Assembly (NCBI RefSeq): GCF_013177655.1
Contig: NZ_CP035946.1
Span: 1,550,001 to 1,614,000, forward strand
Source of the DNA: Campylobacter canadensis
Lineage (GTDB): Bacteria > Campylobacterota > Campylobacteria > Campylobacterales > Campylobacteraceae
Direction: 5' to 3'
Length of the DNA: 64,000 nt
The notes under the pieces were generated by a model, which worked only from the letters and a program-made list of their open reading frames with translations, ran no database searches and was not told the DNA's origin. Below, one piece after another: positions 46,464-54,151 of this stretch; within the stretch, counting starts at the first letter, position 1; each line of letters opens with the position of its first letter. A program made the position numbers and the translations under genes.

Positions 46464-46540
46464 GCGCTCGTAGCTCAGCTGGATAGAGCATTTGATTGCG
46501 GTTCAAAAGGTCAGGGATTCGAATTCCTTCGGGCGCACCA
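46464..46540 (+). tRNA. tRNA-Arg with anticodon GCG
   Basis: A full cloverleaf: acceptor GCGCTCG with CGGGCGC (one T-G pair), D stem GCTC/GAGC, anticodon stem TTTGA/TCAAA, loop TTGCGGT, T loop TTCGAAT and encoded CCA. The anticodon reads GCG instead of the usual bacterial ACG that is edited to ICG. It should decode CGC and CGU. It lies 21 bp after tRNA-Ser. Confidence 0.93.
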
Positions 46541-46591
46541 TTTACCACAAATATTTTTATAGTAAATAACTAAAATAACAATTAAAAATGT

Positions 46592-46625
46592 TTTTGTGCT
46601 AGGCTTTTTATAGCACAAAATTTTT
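46592..46625 (+). terminator. Terminator after tRNA-Ser/tRNA-Arg
   Basis: A 10-bp perfect stem (46592-46601 with 46611-46620, TTTTGTGCTA / TAGCACAAAA) with a nine-base loop is followed by T5, 50 bp after tRNA-Arg. Confidence 0.75.
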
Positions 46626-47109
46626 AAACTTATTACACTAACTAAAACACAAAAACCAATTAAATCATATTAGTTAAAGATACATAGCACCTTAGCAAAT
46701 ATCAACTTTAACTTATCTTTAATAGCACAACATTTTTCAAAGTATCTAAACATAAATCTTTACCCTACTTACCAATACAATTTAGCTATAATTAAATACT
46801 TTTTTATACTTTTCATCTAATTTAATTTTACAAAACTGTAATTAAAAAATTTCATTAAAATATTTTTAAAGGCTAAAATGTTTATATACGATGGAGTAGA
46901 TAATCTATGCAATAAAGTAGAATATTTTTAAATTTTTATAATATATTTTAATCCAATATTAATTAATAGTATTTTGTATTAGCTTGTAGTGAGCAAATAA
47001 AATGATAAAATGAGCATTGAGCTAATTTTATATGCTTTTATCGTGAAATATTTAGCTTTAGAAAAAATAAAATAACACTTAGTATAAACAGGTAAAAACA
47101 AGTAATAAA
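46626..47109. other. AT-rich DNA without recognised genes
   Basis: About 480 bp with no credible gene. A 17-codon frame at 46878-46931 has only a weak ribosome site and no recognisable product. ATTAGCT and AGCTAAT at about 46977 and 47026 could pair over a long loop. It leads directly into the repeat array. Confidence 0.6.
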
Positions 47110-47146
47110 CTTAAAAATACATTAAATTAAGTTTTATTTAAGCCGC

Positions 47147-47326
47147 CAACATCTGCAACATCTGCAACATCTGCAACATCTGCAACATCTGCAACATCTG
47201 CAACATCTCCAACATCTCCAACATCTCCAACATCTCCAACATCTCCAACATCTCCAACATCTCCAACATCTCCAACATCTCCAACATCTGCAACATCTCC
47301 AACATCTCCAACATCTCCAACATCTG
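47147..47326. repeat. 9-bp minisatellite A, 20 units
   Basis: Twenty uninterrupted copies of CAACATCTS. The last base is G in units 1-6, C in 7-15, G in 16, C in 17-19 and G in 20. It is followed at once by the degenerate unit CAACTCTTC. All units are exactly 9 bp, so all reading frames stay open, but no gene is supported. Confidence 0.95.
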
Positions 47327-47395
47327 CAACTCTTCACAACCCTTCTAACTATTCACAATGCTATAAAATCAATCTCACACTTTTTTTACTATAAA
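47327..47395. repeat. Degenerate 9-bp run and conserved block before core two
   Basis: Positions 47328-47390 are nearly identical to 48888-48950, offset exactly 1560 bp. The block begins with degenerate 9-mers (CAACTCTTC, CAACCCTTC, TAACTATTC) and continues into the AATGCTATAAAATCAATCTC stretch. Shorter relatives occur before cores four and five. Confidence 0.85.
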
Positions 47396-47434
47396 CTTAA
47401 AAATATATTAAATTCAGTTTTATTTAAGCTGCAG

Positions 47435-47775
47435 CCTTCCAAACCTTCCAAACCTTCCAAACCTTCCAAACCTTCCAAACCTTCCAAACCTTCCAAACCT
47501 TCCAACCTTCCAAACCTTCCAAACCTTCCAAACCTTCCAAACCTTCCAAACCTTCCAAACCTTCCAAACCTTCCAAACCTTCCAAACCTTCCAAACCTTC
47601 CAAACCCTTCCAAACCTTCCAAACCTTCCAAACCTTCCAAACCTTCCAAACCTTCCAAACCTTCCAAACCCTTCCAAACCTTCCAAACCTTCCAAACCTT
47701 CCAAACCTTCCAAACCTTCCAAACCCTTCCAAACCTTCCAAACCTTCCAAACCTTCCAAACCTTCCAAACCCTTC
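47435..47775. repeat. 9-bp minisatellite B, 37 units
   Basis: Thirty-seven copies of CCTTCCAAA plus a partial unit. One 8-bp unit (47498-47505) and extra C at 47605, 47669, 47724 and 47770 split it into sub-blocks of 8, 11, 7, 6 and 5 units. The plus strand contains no G at all within the array. The length changes shift the frame repeatedly, which argues against coding. Confidence 0.95.
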
Positions 47776-47878
47776 GTAATACTGCTAATTTAATCTTGTA
47801 CTTTTTACTATAAGCTTAAGAATACATTAAATTAAGTTTTATTTAAGTTTGTAGTTAGGGTTGTTGATTGTTTTTTTT

Positions 47879-47886
47879 GGGGGGGG
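47879..47886. repeat. G8 tract in tandem copy one
   Basis: Eight consecutive G following T8, at the equivalent position to the G10 tract in copy two. It is outside any recognised gene. Confidence 0.9.
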
Positions 47887-48236
47887 ATAATAAAACCAAA
47901 AGAATTTAGAAAAACAAAAATGGTTAAAAAAGGGAGAGATTAATTGTTTTTTTGGTGGTAGTACACTTGTGATGAGATGTTGTAAAAGATATTTTAGGGT
48001 ATTGATAAGCAGAGTAAAGATTGATTATTGGTAGTAGCGGGGCTAAAAATTGTAGTTAAGGGGTTAGTAAATGTTGGCAAGCCCCATTTCAACCAGTCTA
48101 AACCTTCTAACCATTTTAAATCTTCTCAACTCTTCACAATGCTATAATTTTATCTCACGCTTTAGCTATTAGCTTAAAAATACATTAAATTCAGTTTCAT
48201 TTAAGTTTGTAGTTAGGGTTGTTGATTGTTTTTTTT

Positions 48237-48246
48237 GGGGGGGGGG
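48237..48246. repeat. G10 tract in tandem copy two
   Basis: Ten consecutive G in the second copy of the duplication. The two-base difference from copy one shows that the tract changes length independently. Confidence 0.9.
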
Positions 48247-48552
48247 TAATAAAACCAAAAGAATTTAGAAAAACAAAAATGGTTAAAAAAGGGAGGGATT
48301 AATTATTTTTTTGGTGGTAGTACACTTGTGATGAGATGTTGTAAAAGATATTTTAGGGTATTGATAAGCAGAGTAAAGATTGATTATTGGTAGTAGCGGG
48401 GCTAAAAATTGTAGTTAAGGGGTTACAGCCCCATTTCAACCAGTCTAAACCTTCTAACCATTTTAAACCTTCTCAACTCTTCATAATGCCATAATTTTAT
48501 CTCACGCTTTAGCTATTAGCTTAAAAATACATTAAATTAAGTTTTATTTAAG

Positions 48553-49774
48553 CTTATAGTTGGAATTATCAATTATTTTTGGTAGTAGTGCTTAAGAATA
48601 AATTAAATATTGGTGCTTAATCGTTGATATTAGGCTTAAGGCTTGGTGGTTGTTTAGTTGTAGAAGGATTAAAAGTTGGCGTGATTGAATAATGATTTGT
48701 TGTGTTGTGGAGGGGGTGGTAAAAACTGATGATATGCAGTGTAAGAATGGTTGGCTTGTTGTGTTAAAGGGAGCATCAGTAAGTGGAGTAAGAATTGATT
48801 GTTGATGTGGTAGAGGGGCTAAAAATTGGTAGGGTTAAATGATGATTTGTACTTAAAAAATATAGTGGATAAAGTTGAGTGTTCTCCAACTCTTCACAAC
48901 CCTTCTAACTATTCACAATGCTATAAAATCAATCTCACACCTTTTTTACTATTGGCTTAAAGATATATAAATTAAGTTTTATTTAAGCTTATAGTTGGGG
49001 TTTAAGATAGATGCTGGGTAGTTGTTTTTTTGGTGGTGGTGGGGGTAAAGTTTAAGTGGTTGGATAGTTGTGCGGAGATAAAAACTGATGATGATATGCA
49101 GTGTAAGAACAATTGGCTTGTGTGTTAGATAGAGTATTGCTAAGTGGAGTAAAAATTGATAATTGATAGGGTTGAATGATAATTTGTAATTAAAAAAAGC
49201 AGGAGGGGGTAAACTAATGATAAGGTATCATAAAAGAATGTTTATGATATTGCTAAGCAAAGTAAAGATTGATGTTTAGTAGAGCTAAACGATGATTTAA
49301 TGCGTTAGAATATAAAATCATTTAAATTCTATGTTTATTGAGAATAAATTAAAAATTAGTGCTTAAATGGTGTAAAAATTAAAAAACTAATTTTAATATG
49401 AGTCTGCTTATTAAGATGAATTAAAAATTAGTGCTTAGCTAATGCAATAATGATTGCTTTGGCGTGTTAGATGAAATATTTGTAAGCAAAGTAAATATTT
49501 ATGCTTAGTTGCCTTAAAAGACATTTTATAATGTTAGACTGGACAAGCTAAACTAGCTATTTATAAGCTTCGTAATCTTTGCAATCTTTCAAAGTTTGAA
49601 AAAATAAGATTATATAATAAACATAAACTATGCCTATAAATTCGCTAAGTATTTAACAAGATGAAAGAAAGTTTTTAATCTACTGCAAACAAGTTATTTT
49701 ATTACTAACGCTGCATTTTAAAAAAAATTTTACTTTAAAACTATTGAGCATTTAAAAAATACAAGCTTAAATAT
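48553..49774. other. Diverged repeat remnants and AT-rich DNA before carB
   Basis: No credible gene. The stretch to about 49290 is a diverged continuation of the array: motifs like AAGTGGAGTAAGAATTGAT and GGGGCTAAAAATTG recur in altered form near 48782, 48825, 49142 and 49256. A 24-base element (GAATAAATTAAAAATTAGTG then CTTA, with variants) occurs at 48596-48619, 49342-49365 and 49415-49437. A plus-strand TATAAT at 49613-49618 is the only promoter-like box I note. Confidence 0.6.
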
Positions 49775-49803
49775 AATTAGCACTAAAATATTTAGTGCTA
49801 ATT
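49775..49803 (-). terminator. Terminator after carB
   Basis: A 13-bp perfect stem (49775-49787 with 49791-49803, arms AATTAGCACTAAA / TTTAGTGCTAATT) with a three-base loop lies 7 bp past the carB stop. Confidence 0.85.
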
Positions 49804-49810
49804 TATTATT

Positions 49811-52800
49811 TTACAAAGCATTAATACATAAAGTCATTTCTTTTATAGCGTCTAAATAAGCTTTTGCACTATCTAAAGAACTAATGCAAGCAACTCCGCA
49901 TTCACTAGCACTTCTTCTAATTAAAAAGCCGTCGTTTTGAGAATTTGCATTACTTGGGGTATTTATTACCAAATTGATTTTACCCTTGCTTAAATGCTCT
50001 AAAATTTCATTATTTTGTGCAAGTTTATTTAGTTTTGTACATTCAAGATTGTTAATTTTAAAATACTTGCTTGTATTATTTGTGGCATAGATTTTAAAGC
50101 CTAAAAGTGCGAATTCTTTAGCTAAATATAAAGCATTTGCCTTATTTTTATCATCAATACTAAATAAAACTCCTCCATTTTCTTTTATGCTCATTCCACT
50201 TGCGATTAGGGCTTTTAAAAGTGCTTTGTTAGGATTTTTATCACTACTTGCTACTTCTCCTGTTGATTTCATCTCAGGTCCTAAAACAGGGTCAACCAAG
50301 CTTAATTTAGCAAAAGAAAACACAGGTGCTTTTACGCTAAAATGTTTTTTATTATGAAAATAAGTTGTTTTATTTAATTTTTCTCCTAACATACAATTAA
50401 TAGCCATTTTTACTAAATCCATATCATTTGCCTTGCATAAAAATGGCAATGACCTTGAAGCTCTTAAATTAACTTCTAAAACATAAAGTTCATTTTCATA
50501 AAGTACAAATTGGATATTCATAAGACCTTTAACATTTAAGCCTTTGCTTAATGCCTTTGTATAATCAATCGCTTTTAAAATTATATTTTTTTCAATGCTA
50601 AGTGGCGGGGTGATTGCAATTGAATCTCCACTATGAACCCCTGCTCTTTCAATAAGCTCTAAAATACCTGGTATAAATACATTTTCTCCATCACAAATCG
50701 CATCAAGCTCTAGCTCTTTTCCTTCTAGGTACTTATCAATCAATAAAGGTTTTTGAGTGCTTATTTCATCTATGGTTTTAATATAATCATTCATAGCATT
50801 CTCATCAACAATAACTCTCATAAACGCACCGCCTAAAACAAAAGAAGGTCTTACAATTACAGGATATTTAATTTCATTTGCTTTAGTTAAAATCTCATCT
50901 TTTTTACTTGCATAAGTTGCCTTTGCTTGTTTTATGTTTAATTTATCTAATAATTTTGAAAAATCTTGCCTATTTTCTGCGATATTAATACTCTCTAAGC
51001 TAGTGCCTATTATATTTACATTATGTTTTGCAAGCTCGCAAGCAAGATTAATTGCACTTTGCCCACCAAAACTAACAATAACACCAAGTGGCTTTTCAAG
51101 CTCAATTATAGGTAAAACATCACTTAAGGTTAATGGTTCAAAATATAATTTATTTGCAATGCTAAAATCTGTTGATAAAGTTTCAGGATTATTATTAATA
51201 ATAATTGCTTCATAACCTAAGCTTCTTAAAGCCATAATAGCCTTAACGCTAGAATAATCAAACTCAATCCCCTGCCCAATTTTAATAGGACCACTTCCTA
51301 AAACTATAATTTTTTTCTTACTCGTGCTTATAATGTTTTCATCCTTGCATTCATCGCTAAAGCTTGAAAAATAGCAAGGAATTTTATTATTATGATTTAA
51401 AAGTGGTACTTTATATTTTGCTTTTAGCTTAAAATCTTTTTTACAAATATTTTTTATAAATTCATTGCTAAAACCAATTTGTTTTGCTTTTTTAAACAAT
51501 TTTTCATCAACTGTATTATTTTCTAATTCTTTTTTTACTTGAGAAATCTTTTTAAATTCATTTAAAAAATACTTATCAATCTTTGATAACTCATAAACTT
51601 TTTCAACGCTCATACCAAGTTCAAACGCCCTTAAAATATAATAAATTCTTTCATCGCTCGGATTTTTTATATTTTCTTCAATTTTATTTTCATCAATACT
51701 AACTTTATAATCAATACTTCTTAAAGCCTTTAAAAAGCTTTCGCTAAAACTAATTCCAAGCCCCATTGCCTCGCCTGTTGATTTCATTTGAGTTGTTAAG
51801 TTCCTGTTAGCATTTTTAAACTTATCAAAAGCAAATCTTGGCATTTTAGTAACAATATAATCAATATTATTATTAAATTCTAAGCAGTTTTGCCCGTTTT
51901 CTAAATAAATTTTATCTAATGGTTTTTTTAATGCAATTTGTGCTGCAACTTGTGCTATTGCAAAACTTGTAGCCTTTGAAGCAAGCGCACTTGACCTTGA
52001 TAATCTTGGATTTATTTCTATAATAAAATATTCTTTTGTTTGTTTATTATAAGCTATTTGAACATTGCAAGAGCCTTTAATATCAGCACTTTTAGCTATT
52101 TTTAAAGCCACATTACACATTCTATCAATTTCACTTTTTTCTATACTTAAAATCGGTGCAACCACCATAGAATCACCCGTATGAACTCCTACTGGGTCAA
52201 TATTTTCCATACCGCAAACTACGATAGCATTATCAAATTCATCTCTTAAAACTTCAAATTCTAATTCGCTAAGCCCTAAAATACTTTGCTCAATTAAGCA
52301 TTGTTTTATTGGAGAATAAATTAAACCTTCTTTAGTAATTTTAATAAGCTCTTCTTCACTTCTTGCTATTCCACCGCCAAGTCCACCCATTGTATAAGCT
52401 GGACGCACAACAACAGGATAAGAATTTTGTTTTGCAAAATTAAGTGCATCTTTAATGCTTGTTGCTATTGTTGAGCTTGGAATTGGCTCATTTATCTTAT
52501 TCATCAATTCTTTAAAGCTTTTTCTACTTTCAGCTAATTTTATACTTTTTAAGCTTGTACCAATTACTTTTACTTTAAATTCTTTTAAAAGAGCGCTAAC
52601 TTCAATAGCAATATTTAAAGCATTTTGCCCACCACAAGCAGCAAATAAATAATCAGGTTTGCATTTTCTAATAACCTTGCTTACAAATTCAGCATTTAGT
52701 GGTTCTAAATAAATCTCATCAGCTATATTTTTATCAGTCATAATTGTTGCTGGGTTTGAGTTAATTAAAATAACCTTTAAACCTTCTTTTTTAAAAGCTA

Positions 52801-52888
52801 AACAAGCTTGAACTCCTGCATAATCAAACTCAGCCGCACTTCCTATTACAATTGGACCGCTACCTATTACTAAAACACTTTTTTTCAT
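49811..52888 (-). CDS. carB: Carbamoyl-phosphate synthase large subunit
   Basis: The 1025-residue enzyme makes carbamoyl phosphate for pyrimidines and arginine. Two ATP-grasp halves are visible: the first opens VLVIGSGPIVIGSAAEFDYA at 5-24 and the second IVLGSGPIKIGQGIEFDYSS near residue 530. The C-terminal MGS-like allosteric domain (from about 900) ends with a short tail. It is somewhat shorter than the 1070-1090 usual for the family, mostly in linkers. It overlaps pyrC by 4 bp, forming pyrB-pyrC-carB. The small subunit carA is not in this window. Confidence 0.95.
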   Translation of the reverse strand: MKKSVLVIGSGPIVIGSAAEFDYAGVQACLAFKKEGLKVILINSNPATIMTDKNIADEIYLEPLNAEFVSKVIRKCKPDYLFAACGGQNALNIAIEVSALLKEFKVKVIGTSLKSIKLAESRKSFKELMNKINEPIPSSTIATSIKDALNFAKQNSYPVVVRPAYTMGGLGGGIARSEEELIKITKEGLIYSPIKQCLIEQSILGLSELEFEVLRDEFDNAIVVCGMENIDPVGVHTGDSMVVAPILSIEKSEIDRMCNVALKIAKSADIKGSCNVQIAYNKQTKEYFIIEINPRLSRSSALASKATSFAIAQVAAQIALKKPLDKIYLENGQNCLEFNNNIDYIVTKMPRFAFDKFKNANRNLTTQMKSTGEAMGLGISFSESFLKALRSIDYKVSIDENKIEENIKNPSDERIYYILRAFELGMSVEKVYELSKIDKYFLNEFKKISQVKKELENNTVDEKLFKKAKQIGFSNEFIKNICKKDFKLKAKYKVPLLNHNNKIPCYFSSFSDECKDENIISTSKKKIIVLGSGPIKIGQGIEFDYSSVKAIMALRSLGYEAIIINNNPETLSTDFSIANKLYFEPLTLSDVLPIIELEKPLGVIVSFGGQSAINLACELAKHNVNIIGTSLESINIAENRQDFSKLLDKLNIKQAKATYASKKDEILTKANEIKYPVIVRPSFVLGGAFMRVIVDENAMNDYIKTIDEISTQKPLLIDKYLEGKELELDAICDGENVFIPGILELIERAGVHSGDSIAITPPLSIEKNIILKAIDYTKALSKGLNVKGLMNIQFVLYENELYVLEVNLRASRSLPFLCKANDMDLVKMAINCMLGEKLNKTTYFHNKKHFSVKAPVFSFAKLSLVDPVLGPEMKSTGEVASSDKNPNKALLKALIASGMSIKENGGVLFSIDDKNKANALYLAKEFALLGFKIYATNNTSKYFKINNLECTKLNKLAQNNEILEHLSKGKINLVINTPSNANSQNDGFLIRRSASECGVACISSLDSAKAYLDAIKEMTLCINAL

Positions 52889-54150
52889 TCATTCTCCTTA
52901 TAAACTATTTTTCCATCTACTATTGTTAATATTACTTTTGAATGTAATTTTTCGCCTAAATATGGTGTGTTTTTACTTAAGCTTGGGATTTTATCTTCGC
53001 TTAAAATCCATTCTTTGTTTAAATCAATTACACAAATATCAGCAAAACTGCCTTCTTTTAATTCTCCGCATTGTTTTAGATTAAACCTTTTTTTCACATT
53101 TGCACTAAAGGCATTTAAGATTGTTTTTAACTTTGTTTTTTTCTTTAAAACCAGCTTTGTATAAAGTAAAGAAAAGGCAAAAGATGAACCAATTATTCCA
53201 AAATAAGCCTTGTTAAAACCGCCTTCTTTTTCGTTTTTTGCGTGTGGAGCGTGGTCGGTTGCTATTATTTCAATAGTGCCGTCATTTAAGCCCTTTAATA
53301 ATTCGTTTTTATCTTCTTTTGCTCTAAGCGGTGGGTTCATTTTATAATTTCCATCATCATTTAAAATATCATCTTCACAACTTACTAAATGATGGGCGCT
53401 AACTTCGCCGCTTACATTTGCACCTAAACTTTTAAATAATCTTAATAAATGCACACTTTCTTTAGCACTCATATGACAAATATGATACTTACAAGCTGTT
53501 TTGTTTGCTAATAATAAATCTCTTGCAACTTGCACACTTTCACTTTCTGAACTAATTCCTGCTATGTTTAATCTTTTACTTACTTTACCATCATGACAAT
53601 GCCCATTATTTACTAAATCAAGCTCTTCACAATGACTAATTATTGGAATATTAAGTTCTTTTGCTTCTTGCATTGCCTTTAGCATTAAAGCATTGCTTTT
53701 AAGCCCTCTTCCATCATCGCTAAAGGCAAAAATTCTATTTTTAAAATCTTTTAAATTCACTAACTCTTCGCCTTTTTGACCAACAGAAATAGCAGCATAA
53801 GGCAAACTTTTAATCACACTTTGTTTTAATAAATCTTCTAAAAGCTCTAAGTTTTGTAAATTATCAATTACAGGTTTTGTATTTGGCATAAGCCCAGCAC
53901 AAGTAATCCCGCCACAAGCTGAACTTAAACTAGCGCTTAAAATCGTTTCTTTATGAGAATAACCTGGCTCACGCCAATGCTGATGAATATCAATAAAACC
54001 AGCACTTACAAGATTGTTTTTGCAATCAATTATATTTTCGTCTTTTTCTTTTATATTTTTTTGAATTTTTACAATTTTTTTGTCCTTTATTAAAATATCG
54101 GTTTTAACAAACTTATCATCAATAAAGGCTAAGCAATTTTTAAGTAACAT
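52885..54150 (-). CDS. pyrC: Dihydroorotase (class I)
   Basis: The 421-residue zinc amidohydrolase forms dihydroorotate from carbamoyl aspartate. It has the metal motif DIHQHWREPGYSHKET near 54-69 (usual form DxHxHxR), HCEELDL, HICHMSAKESV near 222-232 and ATDHAPHAKNEK near 296-307. Length fits the long class I PyrC/PyrX type; the intact H-x-H and D residues suggest an active enzyme rather than the inactive PyrX. It lies one base after pyrB. Confidence 0.94.
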   Translation of the reverse strand: MLLKNCLAFIDDKFVKTDILIKDKKIVKIQKNIKEKDENIIDCKNNLVSAGFIDIHQHWREPGYSHKETILSASLSSACGGITCAGLMPNTKPVIDNLQNLELLEDLLKQSVIKSLPYAAISVGQKGEELVNLKDFKNRIFAFSDDGRGLKSNALMLKAMQEAKELNIPIISHCEELDLVNNGHCHDGKVSKRLNIAGISSESESVQVARDLLLANKTACKYHICHMSAKESVHLLRLFKSLGANVSGEVSAHHLVSCEDDILNDDGNYKMNPPLRAKEDKNELLKGLNDGTIEIIATDHAPHAKNEKEGGFNKAYFGIIGSSFAFSLLYTKLVLKKKTKLKTILNAFSANVKKRFNLKQCGELKEGSFADICVIDLNKEWILSEDKIPSLSKNTPYLGEKLHSKVILTIVDGKIVYKENE

Positions 54151-54151
54151 T

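Larger units (their letters stand above)
47815..48519. repeat. Tandem duplication, 358 and 347 bp
   Basis: Copy one is 47815-48172 and copy two 48173-48519, each starting at a 33-bp core. They are nearly identical through the G-tract, the block containing AGTACACTTGTGATGAGATG, and the C-rich end. The main differences are G8 versus G10 and a roughly 12-bp difference near GGGGTTA at 48058 and 48420. Confidence 0.92.
47110..48987. repeat. Array of six 33-bp imperfect palindromes with cassette-like spacers
   Basis: The core element starts CTTAAAAATACATTAAA and ends TTAAGTTTTATTTAAG. Copies lie at 47110-47142, 47396-47428, 47815-47847, 48173-48205, 48520-48552 and 48956-48987 (one base short). 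Start-to-start spacing is 286, 419, 358, 347 and 436 bp. The core is a dyad around TTAA-A-TTAA, with 12 of 16 positions matching between arms. Spacers one and two carry the 9-bp minisatellites; spacers three to five carry G-rich blocks. A conserved stretch (CACAATGCTATAA then ATCTCAC) precedes cores two, four, five and six. Confidence 0.85.

Noticed and set aside
46352-46540. tRNA-Ser or tRNA-Arg 3 prime end as attachment site duplicated in the repeat region
   Set aside because: I looked for the T-arm sequences GGTTCAAATCC and GATTCGAATTCC further right and saw no copy up to 49.8 kb.
46878-46931. 17-codon frame MFIYDGVDNLCNKVEYF in the gap after tRNA-Arg
   Set aside because: Weak ribosome site, no hydrophobic or recognisable feature and no promoter. 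Short frames of this size arise by chance.
47134-47337. Open frame on the minus strand encoding a Cys/Trp/Arg repeat (RCWRCW type), with a GTG start and AGAAGGG nearby
   Set aside because: Any 9-bp repeat without stops is open in three frames, and the parallel MLEMLE frame is equally open. The ribosome-site spacing is only three bases and the composition is unlike any neighbour protein.
47389-47768. Three overlapping minus-strand frames in minisatellite B (EGL, GRF and KVW repeats)
   Set aside because: The array contains 8- and 10-bp units that shift frame at least four times, and each frame merely starts at an ATG within or next to the repeats. No selection for any frame is visible.
47110-48987. 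CRISPR array
   Set aside because: The pure repeats are 9 bp and directly tandem without spacers. The 33-bp cores are spaced 286-436 bp apart with spacers that are themselves repeated, and no cas genes are present.
45134-48987. Classical integron (IntI plus attC cassettes)
   Set aside because: The recombinase lacks the IntI-specific extra motif and is of the YQTRH island type. The 33-bp cores lack the paired RYYYAAC/GTTRRRY boxes and the spacers hold no genes.
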